Counted from the first letter of the stretch, positions 9,161-17,877 are shown. The stretch: 46,478 nucleotides of DNA from CAJPNN01 sp041844735 (GCA_041844735.1 JBGZBP010000044.1:1-46478), one strand, 5' to 3'. Numbers and translations are program-made. The notes: a model not told the origin generated them from the sequence alone.

Positions 9161-10075
9161 ATGAGCAATATTATTGAAATCCATAATCTTAACAAGAGTT
9201 TTGGAAGTATAAACGCTGTTCAGAATTTGAGTTTTCGTGTAAAAAAAGGGGAGTTGTTTGCCTTTCTTGGTGTCAATGGGGCAGGAAAGTCAACTACAAT
9301 CAATATTATGTGCGGACAACTGTCGAAAGACGGTGGAAACGTTTTTATTGATAAACACGATTTAGATAAGGATATGGATTATATTAAGCGTGAACTGGGT
9401 GTAGTTTTTCAGTCATCCGTCTTGGATTCTGCCCTTTCTGTTTATGATAATTTGGAAAGTCGTGCCGCTTTATATGGCATTACCGGAATGGGATTTAAGA
9501 AGCGACTTGAGGAACTGGCAAAAATATTAGATTTTGAAAATTTATTGAATCGCACCGTCGGTAAATTATCAGGAGGACAGCGCCGAAGAATTGATATTGC
9601 AAGGGCTTTGTTTCATAAGCCTAAAATCCTTATTCTTGATGAGCCGACAACAGGGCTTGATCCGCAGACACGCCTACTTATTTGGAATGTTATATCAAGT
9701 TTCCGCAAAGATCAAAATATGACTGTATTTTTAACTACGCATTATATGGAAGAAGCGGCGGAAGCTGATTATGTTGTAATCATTGATGATGGAAAATTAT
9801 CCGCAGAGGGTACTCCGCTTGAGTTGAAAAATATTTATACCGGAGATTACGTGACAATTTACGGTGTAGATGAAAAGGATATTAAAGTACTTAATGCAGA
9901 ATATGAGCAAATCCGAAACGGTTATCGGCTTTCTGTGCCGAATACAAAGACTGCAACTGAATTGATTATTCGTAATCCGCAGTTGTTTAATGATTATGAA
10001 ATAACAAAAGGAAAAATGGACGATGTTTTTCTTGCTGTTACAGGGAAAACATTGGCGGGAGGTACTGAAAAATGA
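9161..10075 (+). CDS. ABC exporter ATP-binding protein (DrrA/CcmA-like)
   Basis: The ATPase of an ABC-2 type exporter. It has 304 residues with Walker A GVNGAGKST at 37-45, signature KLSGGQRRR, Walker B ILILDEPTTGLDP and switch His in LTTHYMEEA. A ~90-residue C-terminal extension of the drug/antibiotic-exporter type follows. It is translated from ATG 9161 behind AGGAGG. The stop overlaps the start of the permease gene by four bases. A nearly identical piece of this gene lies at 1-104, so the gene occurs at least twice. It is a plus-strand unit between minus-strand housekeeping operons. The substrate is unknown. Confidence 0.93.
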   Translation: MSNIIEIHNLNKSFGSINAVQNLSFRVKKGELFAFLGVNGAGKSTTINIMCGQLSKDGGNVFIDKHDLDKDMDYIKRELGVVFQSSVLDSALSVYDNLESRAALYGITGMGFKKRLEELAKILDFENLLNRTVGKLSGGQRRRIDIARALFHKPKILILDEPTTGLDPQTRLLIWNVISSFRKDQNMTVFLTTHYMEEAAEADYVVIIDDGKLSAEGTPLELKNIYTGDYVTIYGVDEKDIKVLNAEYEQIRNGYRLSVPNTKTATELIIRNPQLFNDYEITKGKMDDVFLAVTGKTLAGGTEK

Positions 10076-10968
10076 GTATAGCTTTCATTCTTATCAAAAG
10101 AAATATCAAATTGTTTTTCAAAGATAAGGGAATGTTCTTTACCTCTTTGATAACGCCTGCTATATTGCTTGTACTCTATGTAACTTTTCTTGCAAATGCG
10201 TATAGGGATGGTTTTACATCTAATTTACCTAATGCATTAAAACTATCAGAAAGCGTAATAGAAGGACTGGTAGGTGGTCAACTTATCTCCTCTATTCTTG
10301 CTGTTTCATGTGTAACGGTTGCTTTTTGTTCTAATTTTTTAATGGTGCAAGATAAAGCAACTGGCACGATAAGAGATTTAAGAATATCTCCTGTGAAGTC
10401 AGCTATGCTTTCGCTGAGTTATTATGTTGCAACCTTGCTTTCAACCCTTATTATTTGCTTTGCCGCAACGTGTATCTGTCTTACTTATGTGGCTATTGTC
10501 GGTTGGTATATGTCACTTGCAGATATATTCTTTTTGTTTCTTGATGTTTTACTCCTTGTTTTGTTTGGAACAGCATTATCTTCAATTATTAATTTTTTCT
10601 TATCAACACAAAGACAAATTTCAGCGGTAGGTACAATCATCAGTGCGGGATATGGTTTCATTTGTGGTGCATATATGCCTATTTCTTCATTTGGCGAGGG
10701 GCTGCAAAATATACTCTCATTTTTGCCGGGCACTTATGGTACATCACTTATCCGAAATCATACAATGCAAGGGGCACTTGCCGAAATGCAAAATCAAGGT
10801 ATTCCAAAAAAGTTTATTGAAAAGCTAAAAGATTCCCTTGATTGCAATCTCTATTTTGGGGGAAGTCAAGTAAATATCGGAACAATGTATATGATACTTG
10901 GTATCACTATTTTGGTATTGATTGCCACTTATATTTTGTTAAACAAGTCAAAAAAATACAACTGTTAA
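10072..10968 (+). CDS. ABC-2 type exporter permease
   Basis: The membrane partner of the preceding ATPase, 298 residues. The first membrane helix (SLITPAILLVLYVTFLANA) is followed by a large extracytoplasmic loop. Five further hydrophobic segments follow, the last being ITILVLIATYILL near the C-terminus. The LRISPVKSAML stretch is typical of ABC-2 permeases coupled to DrrA-like ATPases. The ATG lies in the ATGA overlap with the ATPase stop, indicating translational coupling. Lipid-like or drug export is plausible, but the substrate cannot be read from sequence. Confidence 0.92.
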   Translation: MSIAFILIKRNIKLFFKDKGMFFTSLITPAILLVLYVTFLANAYRDGFTSNLPNALKLSESVIEGLVGGQLISSILAVSCVTVAFCSNFLMVQDKATGTIRDLRISPVKSAMLSLSYYVATLLSTLIICFAATCICLTYVAIVGWYMSLADIFFLFLDVLLLVLFGTALSSIINFFLSTQRQISAVGTIISAGYGFICGAYMPISSFGEGLQNILSFLPGTYGTSLIRNHTMQGALAEMQNQGIPKKFIEKLKDSLDCNLYFGGSQVNIGTMYMILGITILVLIATYILLNKSKKYNC

Positions 10969-10995
10969 TTCAGCAGTTGCAAATGATTATATATG

Positions 10996-11030
10996 CCGCC
11001 GCTATGGGTAACGCCATAACGGCGGTTTTT
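10996..11030 (+). terminator. Intrinsic terminator of the ABC exporter operon
   Basis: A 12-base stem (10996-11007 with 11014-11025, one mismatch) starting CCGCCG and ending CGGCGG, with a six-base loop and TTTTT at 11026-11030. It lies 28 bases after the permease stop. Confidence 0.88.
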
Positions 11031-11042
11031 CAATGCTTATCG

Positions 11043-11082
11043 GGGCTTATATGCTTATAGGACAAAATAGGCTTATAGGACA
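11043..11082. repeat. Tandem short repeats GGCTTATAGGACA
   Basis: The unit GCTTATAGGACA occurs at 11053-11064 and 11071-11082, with a shorter GGCTTAT unit at 11044-11050. The same unit reappears at 42904-42931 after the ECF gene. Its function is unknown. Confidence 0.6.
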
Positions 11083-11105
11083 AATATCATTAAGTTATGT
11101 TGAAG

Positions 11106-11137
11106 AAAAAAGGAAGCCCTTAATTCTAAAGGCTTCC
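11106..11137 (-). terminator. Intrinsic terminator of the coaX-dusB-greA-lysS operon
   Basis: On the minus strand GGAAGCC (11137-11131) pairs with GGCTTCC (11118-11112), then six T's follow (11111-11106). It lies about 77 bases downstream of the lysS stop and also shields lysS from plus-strand ABC transcripts. Confidence 0.82.
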
Positions 11138-11213
11138 AACATTTTAAAATGTCATAGAAAGCTATTTTACAGAAAAACCTTCACAGGCTCAATTGGAATT
11201 TATTGTTGAATCC

Positions 11214-12740
11214 CTAATTTTCTTCTTCTTTCTTGCCTAGAGGCTTCATGGTCGGGAACAACACAACATCTCTGATAGTAGATGAGTCTGTTAAAAGCAT
11301 TATAGTTCTGTCTATTCCTATTCCAAGACCTCCTGTAGGCGGTAATCCGACTTCCAAAGCATTGACATAATCAAGATCCATAGGGTGTGCCTCATCATCC
11401 CCTGACTCCAATGCTGCCTGCTGCGCTGTAAACCTTGCCAGCTGGTCTATCGGATCGTTAAGCTCCGAGAACCCGTTTGCCACTTCCCAGCAATTAATAT
11501 ATGCCTCGAATCTTCTCGTAATCCTCGGGTCGCTTGAATCCCTCTTTGCAAGTGGTGAAATATCTACCGGATGACCTGTAATAAAGATAGGTCCCTCCAA
11601 GTGATCCTCGCAGAATTCCTCAAAAAGTTCAGCTATAACCTTGCCTCTTGTCATATCTTTCCAATCTTCCAACTGATGTTTTTTCGCTATCTCTCGAGCC
11701 TCTTCATCAGTTACAACCTTTGAAAAATCCTCTCCTGCCCATTTCAGCACAGCCTCTTCCATAGTCATTCTATCCCATGGCGGTGCCAAATCGAACTTCT
11801 TGCCCTGGTATTCAATAACTGTAGTTCCCAATGTATTAAGTGCCATCTGAGAAATCAATTCCTCAGTGATTTTCATCATTTTCTCACTGTCTGCATATGC
11901 TTCATAAAGTTCTATATTTGTAAACTCCGGGTTGTGCCTTGTGTCCATACCCTCGTTTCTGAACATCTTGCCCATTTCATATACTCTGTCCAGACCACCC
12001 ACTATACATCTCTTCAAAAATAGCTCATTTGATATTCTCAGTTTCATATCCAAGTCTAATGTGTTATGGTGTGTATCAAACGGACGAGCATTCGCTCCTC
12101 CGGCGATTGTAGTAAGAATAGGTGTTTCGACTTCCATATAATCTCTATCATCTAAATACTTTCGTACCTCACGAAGCATTTTTGTCCTGAGCATAAATTT
12201 ATTTCTTACATCCTCATTCACTATCAAGTCCACATATCGCTGTCTGTACCTCATGTCGGTATCTTTCAGTCCGTGGAACTTTTCAGGTAGCACCTGTAAT
12301 GATTTCGACAACAACACGATTTCCTCTACCTTTACACTGATTTCTCCATGTCTTGTCTTAAAAACCTCTCCATGAATACCTACAATATCTCCGATATCAT
12401 ATGTAAGAAAATAAGCATATTCCTCCTCGCCTATGAAATCCTTTTTAACATATCCTTGGATTCTACCCTGCTTATCCTGTACATCAAAGAAAGAAGCCTT
12501 TCCCATGCCTCGCTTTGCCATAATTCTTCCTGCAATCGAAACCTTCTTTCCGTCCATGTTATCAAAATCGTTCTTTATATCTGCACTATATGAATCAACA
12601 TCCCAAGTTTCTTTTACAAACGGATCCCTTCCATCTGCAACCAATTTGGCAAGTTTTTCTCTTCTCACCCTCAGCACTTCACTCAGACTGACTTCCTGCT
12701 CATTTTCCTGAGATGTTCCTGCATTCTTTTCTTCACTCAT
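11214..12740 (-). CDS. lysS: Lysyl-tRNA synthetase (class II)
   Basis: Charges tRNA-Lys in the cytoplasm. It has 508 residues from the ATG at 12740 (MSEEKN). The open frame runs up to 12815, but AAGGAG lies 11 bases ahead of 12740, with another ATG at 12749 only two bases from it. An N-terminal OB-fold anticodon domain (VSIAGRIMAKRGMGKASFFD) is followed by the class II core: motif 2 FRNEGMDTRHNPEFTNIELY and motif 3 GLGIGIDRTIMLL. It is the last gene of the coaX-dusB-greA-lysS run and ends at a terminator. Confidence 0.96.
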   Translation of the reverse strand: MSEEKNAGTSQENEQEVSLSEVLRVRREKLAKLVADGRDPFVKETWDVDSYSADIKNDFDNMDGKKVSIAGRIMAKRGMGKASFFDVQDKQGRIQGYVKKDFIGEEEYAYFLTYDIGDIVGIHGEVFKTRHGEISVKVEEIVLLSKSLQVLPEKFHGLKDTDMRYRQRYVDLIVNEDVRNKFMLRTKMLREVRKYLDDRDYMEVETPILTTIAGGANARPFDTHHNTLDLDMKLRISNELFLKRCIVGGLDRVYEMGKMFRNEGMDTRHNPEFTNIELYEAYADSEKMMKITEELISQMALNTLGTTVIEYQGKKFDLAPPWDRMTMEEAVLKWAGEDFSKVVTDEEAREIAKKHQLEDWKDMTRGKVIAELFEEFCEDHLEGPIFITGHPVDISPLAKRDSSDPRITRRFEAYINCWEVANGFSELNDPIDQLARFTAQQAALESGDDEAHPMDLDYVNALEVGLPPTGGLGIGIDRTIMLLTDSSTIRDVVLFPTMKPLGKKEEEN

Positions 12741-12827
12741 TCCGGTCATTTCTCCTTTCAATTTATGTAATAGATATTTGGTACACATTCTTATTGCTTC
12801 CGCTATATTTAACAAAAAAATAACTGT

Positions 12828-13307
12828 TTATTTCTTCTCTATTTCCAAAATTTCATATGTAACAATCCCGTCAGGAATCTGAACTCCCACAATGTCTCCT
12901 ACAGCTTTTCCCATCAATGCACTGCCCACCGCAGACATGTTTGAAATTTTTCCGATAAACGGATCCGCTTCTGTCGATCCTACAAGAGTAAACGTTTCCG
13001 TATCTCCGCTCTCCATACACTTAGCCTTAACGGTCAACCCTATATTCACCGTACCCTTGCTCATTTCTTCTTCGCTGACAATTTCTGCACTTCTGATTGT
13101 AGTTTCCAGCTTATGTATACGCTCCTCAAGTTCAGCCTGCTCTTCCTTAGCTGCGTCATACTCCGCATTTTCCGATAAATCCCCATATGATCTGGCTTCC
13201 TTTAATTTTTCAGCCACTTCCGCTCTTCTGACACCTACAAGCTCATCATATTCCGCTTTTATTTTCTCAAGACCTTCTTCAGTCAACAGTATTTTTTCAT
13301 TAACCAT
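12828..13307 (-). CDS. greA: Transcription elongation factor GreA
   Basis: Stimulates transcript cleavage by backtracked RNA polymerase. It has 159 residues from the ATG at 13307, which follows AAAGGAG by nine bases; the frame opens further up at 13346 without a good site. The N-terminal coiled coil carries the acidic tip GDLSENAEYDAAKE. The C-terminal FKBP-like domain ends with GDIVGVQIPDGIVTYEIL. Pairing with lysS is common in Firmicutes. Confidence 0.96.
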   Translation of the reverse strand: MVNEKILLTEEGLEKIKAEYDELVGVRRAEVAEKLKEARSYGDLSENAEYDAAKEEQAELEERIHKLETTIRSAEIVSEEEMSKGTVNIGLTVKAKCMESGDTETFTLVGSTEADPFIGKISNMSAVGSALMGKAVGDIVGVQIPDGIVTYEILEIEKK

Positions 13308-13362
13308 AAAATACGCTCCTTTATAATATATTACATATACGTACACTTCCAGATATTATAAC

Positions 13363-14307
13363 TTAAAAACCGTTAAAAATCAAGATTTCCAGCAGTTTCA
13401 AGTATTCATCCCTGTTACTGACACTATTTATCTGATTTCTAATCTTGCTTACACCGCTGATGCCTTTCAGGTACCACCCTGTGTGTTTTCGCATCTCACA
13501 AACGGCAACTCTCTCTCCCTTATCCTGAATCAGCATATCCAGATGCTCCTTCATAGCTGATACTCTGTCTTGTAAGGGAATCTTTCCATCAACATTCTGA
13601 TTGAAAATCCAAGGATTACCGAGAGCCCCTCTCGCTATCATAACATAATCGCACCCTGTTTCCTCAATCATTTTTTCCGCATCGGAGTATGACATTACAT
13701 CACCGTTACCTATCACGGGAATACTCAGATTTTGCTTAATCTCTTTTATAGCTTCCCTGTCGGATTTTCCTGTATACATCTGTGTCCTTGTCCTACCATG
13801 TACAGCTATCGCATCAGCTCCCGCCTCTTGTATCGCTCTACTCGTTTCCAGGTAATTCAAGCTGCTGTCGTCCCATCCGATACGTATTTTTGCTGTAATC
13901 GGCTTGTCTGTTTCCACTACCATAGCCCTTATTATTTTATAAATAAGTTCAGGATTTTTCAAAAGAGCCGACCCTTCGCCGTTCCTTACAATCTTGGGCA
14001 CAGGGCATCCCATGTTAACGTCGATAAGAACATTTTTTCGCTCTTCCAACATTACGACCGCTCTTGCCATTATTTCAGGTTCCGATCCGAACAACTGAAA
14101 TCCTACACGGTTTTCATCATCGCCAATCTTAAGCAATCGTTCCGTACCCCTGTCCTGATAAACCAGTCCTTTGGCACTTATCATCTCCGAATAAACCAGA
14201 GAAGCCCCTTGCTTTTGGCAAAGGGTTCTAAATGATCTGTCCGTTATTCCTGCAAGAGGAGCTAAAAAAAGCTTATTTTCAAATCCTAAGGCTTTAAATT
14301 TGTTCAT
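13363..14307 (-). CDS. dusB: tRNA-dihydrouridine synthase (DusB type)
   Basis: An FMN enzyme that reduces uridines in the tRNA D-loop. It has 314 residues: LAPLAGITDRSFR at the start, catalytic Cys in DVNMGCPVPKIVRNGEGSAL, then AVHGRTRTQMYTG, IPVIGNGDV and IARGALGNPWIF. It overlaps coaX by four bases (ATGA), implying coupled translation, and precedes greA by 55 bases. Confidence 0.94.
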   Translation of the reverse strand: MNKFKALGFENKLFLAPLAGITDRSFRTLCQKQGASLVYSEMISAKGLVYQDRGTERLLKIGDDENRVGFQLFGSEPEIMARAVVMLEERKNVLIDVNMGCPVPKIVRNGEGSALLKNPELIYKIIRAMVVETDKPITAKIRIGWDDSSLNYLETSRAIQEAGADAIAVHGRTRTQMYTGKSDREAIKEIKQNLSIPVIGNGDVMSYSDAEKMIEETGCDYVMIARGALGNPWIFNQNVDGKIPLQDRVSAMKEHLDMLIQDKGERVAVCEMRKHTGWYLKGISGVSKIRNQINSVSNRDEYLKLLEILIFNGF

Positions 14308-15137
14308 GATACAACCTCATCTTTTGAGGCTTCACAATCAGTCATCTTGCTTCTTCTCTTATTTTTTTCGTATATTATCTGAAGTCCTTCCAATGTCAAC
14401 ATCTTATCAACATAGTCTATACAATCAAGTCCGTTGTTCATCATGGTAGCAAGCCCGCCTGTAGCGATTACTTTAGGCTCAACATCGGTACCGCAGTATT
14501 CCATGAGTTCTTTTTTCATCTTGGTTATTATATAATCACATACTCCCATATGCCCATATACGAGTCCTGACTGCATACTTTCTATTGTATTTTTACATAT
14601 AACATGTCCCGGTTCCTCAAGTTCAACCTTGGGAAGCTTTGAAGTTTTTTCAAAAAGTGCATCCGAAGAAATCTTTACTCCCGGAGCAATGGTACCGCCC
14701 ATGTATTCGGACTTATCTGATATTGCACAAAATGTCGTTGCTGTACCGAAATCCACAAGTATTAACGGACCGCCATATTTTTCCAACGCTGCCACTGCAT
14801 TGACCACTCTATCTGCTCCCACCTGCTTCGGATTGTCATATTTTATAACCAGTCCCGTTCTAACCCCCGCACCGACCACAATCGCACGCCTGTTAAAATA
14901 TTTCATTGACAAGTGTTGCAACGTAAATAGTACCGACGGCACTACCGTTGATATGATAACATCATTGATGTCTTCCATACTCAAATTTTCATACCTGAAC
15001 AGTTGATTTATTATCATGCCGTATTCGTCAGCACTCTTTCTGTTATCGGTTTCCAGTCTCCAATTTTGTACGAGTTTCTTACCATCAAAAACTCCCAAAA
15101 CAATATTGGTATTACCGACATCAAATGCTAATAGCAT
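14304..15137 (-). CDS. coaX: Type III pantothenate kinase
   Basis: The first step of CoA synthesis, phosphorylating pantothenate. It has 277 residues: nucleotide loop LLAFDVGNTNIVLGVF, phosphate/pantothenate motif GADRVVNAVAALEKYG, and LVDFGTATTFCAI. It needs a monovalent cation as a family property. It is the first gene of the coaX-dusB-greA-lysS run, with AAAGGTAGGA before the ATG and a promoter at 15187-15216. The C-terminal ~20 residues (NKRRSKM onward) extend past the usual end and look unstructured. Confidence 0.95.
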   Translation of the reverse strand: MLLAFDVGNTNIVLGVFDGKKLVQNWRLETDNRKSADEYGMIINQLFRYENLSMEDINDVIISTVVPSVLFTLQHLSMKYFNRRAIVVGAGVRTGLVIKYDNPKQVGADRVVNAVAALEKYGGPLILVDFGTATTFCAISDKSEYMGGTIAPGVKISSDALFEKTSKLPKVELEEPGHVICKNTIESMQSGLVYGHMGVCDYIITKMKKELMEYCGTDVEPKVIATGGLATMMNNGLDCIDYVDKMLTLEGLQIIYEKNKRRSKMTDCEASKDEVVS

Positions 15138-15186
15138 ATGTTCCTACCTTTCCAAATTAAAGCCATTTTAAAAAATCAGTATCATT

Positions 15187-15216
15187 ATTGTATCACATGT
15201 TAAATATTCTTAACAA
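15187..15216 (-). promoter_or_regulatory. Promoter of the coaX operon
   Basis: On the minus strand: TTGTTA (15216-15211), 18-base spacer ending TGA, TACAAT (15192-15187). The TGN before the -10 compensates for the weak -35. It lies ~50 bases upstream of coaX. Confidence 0.6.
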
Positions 15217-15243
15217 GGAAAAATTGCCTGTTTTAATTGCACC

Positions 15244-15267
15244 AAAAAGAGGGAGCAGTCCTCCCTC
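15244..15267 (-). terminator. Terminator of the decarboxylase operon
   Basis: On the minus strand GAGGGAG (15267-15261) and CTCCCTC (15255-15249) form a 7-base GC-rich stem with a 5-base loop, followed by five T's. It separates the biotin carrier gene from coaX. Confidence 0.85.
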
Positions 15268-15309
15268 TTCTAAGCAAGCATTTTATATGTTAAATAATAT
15301 TTTATATGC

Positions 15310-15708
15310 TTATTTTATAGAAATTAGAATATCTCCGGCATTAACTGCTGCGCCCTTCTGAACCTGAATGCTGTCGATAGTTCCGGCTGACGGTGCCGAA
15401 ATTTCATTTTCCATCTTCATCGCTTCCAAAATCAACAGTACTTGTCCTGCCTCTACTGAATCTCCTACGTTAACTTTAATATCCAGTACTGTTCCCGGCA
15501 TAGGGCATTCTACTGTAGCCGCTCCTGCTGAAGGAGCTGCCGCAGGTGCTGCGGGTGCAGGTGCTGCTTTCGGAGCCGCTGCCGGTGCAGGCGCAGGTGA
15601 AGGAGCTGCCGCAGGTGCTGCAGGTGCAGGTGCTGCACTCACGCTTCCCACTTCCTCAACTTCAACTTCATAATTCTGACCATTTACAGTAATATTATAT
15701 TTCTTCAT
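15310..15708 (-). CDS. Biotin carboxyl carrier protein of a decarboxylase
   Basis: Carries the carboxyl group on biotin between the carboxyltransferase and the membrane pump. It has 132 residues: a short N-terminal part (KKYNITVNGQNYEVEVEEV), an Ala/Pro linker (~residues 26-62) and a biotinyl domain with AMKMENEI, whose Lys is biotinylated. This layout is that of MmdC/GcdC-type subunits of Na+-translocating decarboxylases. The linker DNA holds a 39-base direct repeat. It has a strong AGGAGG site and is the last gene of the mmdA-gamma-carrier operon. Confidence 0.92.
   Translation of the reverse strand: MKKYNITVNGQNYEVEVEEVGSVSAAPAPAAPAAAPSPAPAPAAAPKAAPAPAAPAAAPSAGAATVECPMPGTVLDIKVNVGDSVEAGQVLLILEAMKMENEISAPSAGTIDSIQVQKGAAVNAGDILISIK
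15529..15636. repeat. 39-base direct repeat in the biotin-carrier linker
   Basis: Copies at 15529-15567 and 15598-15636 differ at one position by hand comparison. They encode the Ala/Pro linker, so copy number changes would alter linker length without shifting the frame if in multiples of 69 bases. Confidence 0.85.
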
Positions 15709-15732
15709 AGTTATATCCTCCTAAAACAAATG

Positions 15733-16188
15733 CTATATTCTTCTGCTATCTATACAGTCCGCTTCTCCCGCCGTTCTCCACGCAGGTGACTGACCTGATA
15801 CTCTGTTAATTTTTCTAACAACCAAGTTGTTTTTGAAGCCGCTGCCTTCAAATGCAGCTATCGCAGCAGTGATTGCCACAACTACTTCTTTACTTATTTC
15901 CTGACCTTCCTTTTTGTGATTAACGGCTATCGCTTTCGAAGGTGTCTCATCACAAGTTTTTACAGAGTTTGTAACAGCTGCAGCTTCCGGCTGCTTCTGC
16001 ACTTTACTCTTTCCTTCCGCTGCTCCTATTATCTTAGACATAACCACTATTATGCCCCAAATCAAAAGCAATACCACGAATGTTGTTCCCATCCCCATCA
16101 ATGTGGTGATTAAAGAACCTACCAATTTATCACTCCCGGAAAGCGATCCTATTAAATGCGGATCAGCAAATTTTTCCATCAATGACAT
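15733..16188 (-). CDS. OadG-like gamma/delta subunit of a Na+-pumping decarboxylase
   Basis: A small membrane subunit that assembles the decarboxylase complex. It has 151 residues: one strong transmembrane segment (TTLMGMGTTFVVLLLIWGII, ~residues 28-50), a polar linker, and a C-terminal part (AITAAIAAFEGSGFKNN ... RKINRVSGQSPAWRTAG) conserved in the second small subunit of methylmalonyl-CoA and related decarboxylases. It lies between the carboxyltransferase and the biotin carrier genes, 24-34 bases from each. The family call rests on architecture and context. Confidence 0.82.
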   Translation of the reverse strand: MSLMEKFADPHLIGSLSGSDKLVGSLITTLMGMGTTFVVLLLIWGIIVVMSKIIGAAEGKSKVQKQPEAAAVTNSVKTCDETPSKAIAVNHKKEGQEISKEVVVAITAAIAAFEGSGFKNNLVVRKINRVSGQSPAWRTAGEADCIDSRRI

Positions 16189-16221
16189 AGCATATTTCCT
16201 TTCTTAACTATCAAACCGACA

Positions 16222-17763
16222 TTATAGAGGAATGTTTCCATGCTTTTTCGCAGGAAGTGACTCTCTCTTTGATGCCAACATATCCAAACCGTTGATTATT
16301 CTCTGTCTCGCTGTTGCAGGTTCTATTACATCGTCAACATACCCTCTTTCAGCGGCAACATAAGGATTTGAAAACATATCTTCGTATTCCTGAATCTTTT
16401 CCTGTCTCTTTGCCGCAGGGTCGTCCGCAGCCTTAATTTCATTCTTAAATACGATATTTGCTGCTCCGGCTGCTCCCATTACTGCAATCTGAGCTGTAGG
16501 CCATGCCAACACCAAATCTGCTCCCAATTCTTTGTTGCACATTCCGATATAGGCTCCACCGTAAGCTTTTCTCAATATCATTGTAATCTTAGGCACTGTA
16601 GCTTCGCAGTAAGCATAAAGCATTTTTGCTCCATGTCTTATGATACCGCCTGTTTCCTGATCCGTTCCCGGCAAGAATCCCGGAACGTCCTCTATTGTAA
16701 GCAGCGGTATATTGAAAGCATCACAACGTCTTATAAATCTTGCCGCCTTGTCCGATGCGTTTATATCCAGACATCCCGCTCCGAACTTAGGTTGGTTTGC
16801 AATAACACCTACTGTCTGTCCGTCCATTCTTACAAAACATGTAACTATATTTTTAGCATAGTGCGGCATCACATCATAAATTTTGCCGTTATCAGCAATT
16901 TTCTTTATAACGTCATATATATCATACGCCTTATTAGGATTGTCAGGTATGATATCTTCAAATTCCGGAATAAGTCTGTTAGGATCGTCTCCTGTTTCAT
17001 AAACCGGAGCTGTTTCCAAGTTGTTGGATGGGAAATATCCCAACAATTCTCTAACTTGCAATAATGTCTCCGTGTCGTCTTTTCCTATAAAATGTGCCAC
17101 TCCGCTCTGTGAATTATGAGTCATGGCACCACCCAAAGCCTCTGCTGATATATCTTCACCTGTAACTGTCTTAATTACCTGCGGTCCTGTAATAAACATC
17201 TGGCTTGTCTTGTCCACCATGAATATAAAATCCGTGATTGCAGGAGAGTAAACCGCTCCGCCCGCACATGGTCCCATTATTACTGAAATCTGAGGAATTA
17301 CACCGGAAGAAATGGTGTTATTGTAGAAAATCTTTCCGAATCCTGACAAAGCACAAACTCCCTCTTGAATTCTGGCTCCGCCCGAATCGTTGAGACCTAC
17401 TATAGGTGCTCCCATCTTTAGAGCCATGTTCTGAACCTTTACTATCTTCTCTGCATGATACTCACCAAGTGACCCGCCCAAAACAGTGAAATCCTGTGCA
17501 TATGCAAATACCAATCTGCCGTCTACTGTTCCGTATCCTGTTACAACACCGTCTCCGGGAGCCTTTTTATCAGCCATATCAAAATTATTACATCTGTGTG
17601 ATACGAATACATCCAATTCAACAAAGCTGTCTTTATCAAAAAGAACATCCAGTCTCTCTCTAGCAGTCAGCTTTCCGCTATCATGCTGTGCTTTTATTCT
17701 CTTTTCTCCTCCACCTAGAGCAATTTGCTCCTTTCTCTTACGAAGATCTTCAAGCTTATTCAT
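16222..17763 (-). CDS. mmdA: Carboxyltransferase subunit of methylmalonyl-CoA decarboxylase / propionyl-CoA carboxylase type
   Basis: Moves CO2 from an acyl-CoA (methylmalonyl-CoA most likely) to biotin. It has 513 residues with the two crotonase-like halves of the AccD/PccB family: KLTARERLDVLFD, GLNDSGGARIQEGV, GPCAGGAVYSPA, then VPGFLPGTDQETGGIIRHGAK and KAYGGAYIGM. It lacks the features of the longer glutaconyl-CoA alpha subunit. With the gamma-like and carrier genes it makes a decarboxylase operon, but the membrane beta subunit that pumps Na+ is not in this window. The start ATG 17763 follows AGGAGG. Confidence 0.9.
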   Translation of the reverse strand: MNKLEDLRKRKEQIALGGGEKRIKAQHDSGKLTARERLDVLFDKDSFVELDVFVSHRCNNFDMADKKAPGDGVVTGYGTVDGRLVFAYAQDFTVLGGSLGEYHAEKIVKVQNMALKMGAPIVGLNDSGGARIQEGVCALSGFGKIFYNNTISSGVIPQISVIMGPCAGGAVYSPAITDFIFMVDKTSQMFITGPQVIKTVTGEDISAEALGGAMTHNSQSGVAHFIGKDDTETLLQVRELLGYFPSNNLETAPVYETGDDPNRLIPEFEDIIPDNPNKAYDIYDVIKKIADNGKIYDVMPHYAKNIVTCFVRMDGQTVGVIANQPKFGAGCLDINASDKAARFIRRCDAFNIPLLTIEDVPGFLPGTDQETGGIIRHGAKMLYAYCEATVPKITMILRKAYGGAYIGMCNKELGADLVLAWPTAQIAVMGAAGAANIVFKNEIKAADDPAAKRQEKIQEYEDMFSNPYVAAERGYVDDVIEPATARQRIINGLDMLASKRESLPAKKHGNIPL

Positions 17764-17848
17764 ATAAACTCCTCCTACTCACGTGAATCAAACAAAATTA
17801 TGCTGCCACTTTTTATTCTATGCTTTTCAGTACATTTCTTCACAACTA

Positions 17849-17877
17849 AATATATATCAAATTCTGTTAAATTTCAA
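17849..17877 (-). promoter_or_regulatory. Promoter of the decarboxylase operon
   Basis: On the minus strand: TTGAAA (17877-17872), 17-base spacer, TATATT (17854-17849). It sits between pucR and mmdA with a ~80-base leader. Confidence 0.6.

Noticed and set aside
11043..11082. Possible CRISPR array
   Set aside because: The units are only ~12 bases with gaps of a few bases; no spacers and no cas genes.
15368..15673. Ala/Gly-rich open frame opposite the biotin carrier
   Set aside because: It is a by-product of the Ala/Pro linker codons on the minus strand.
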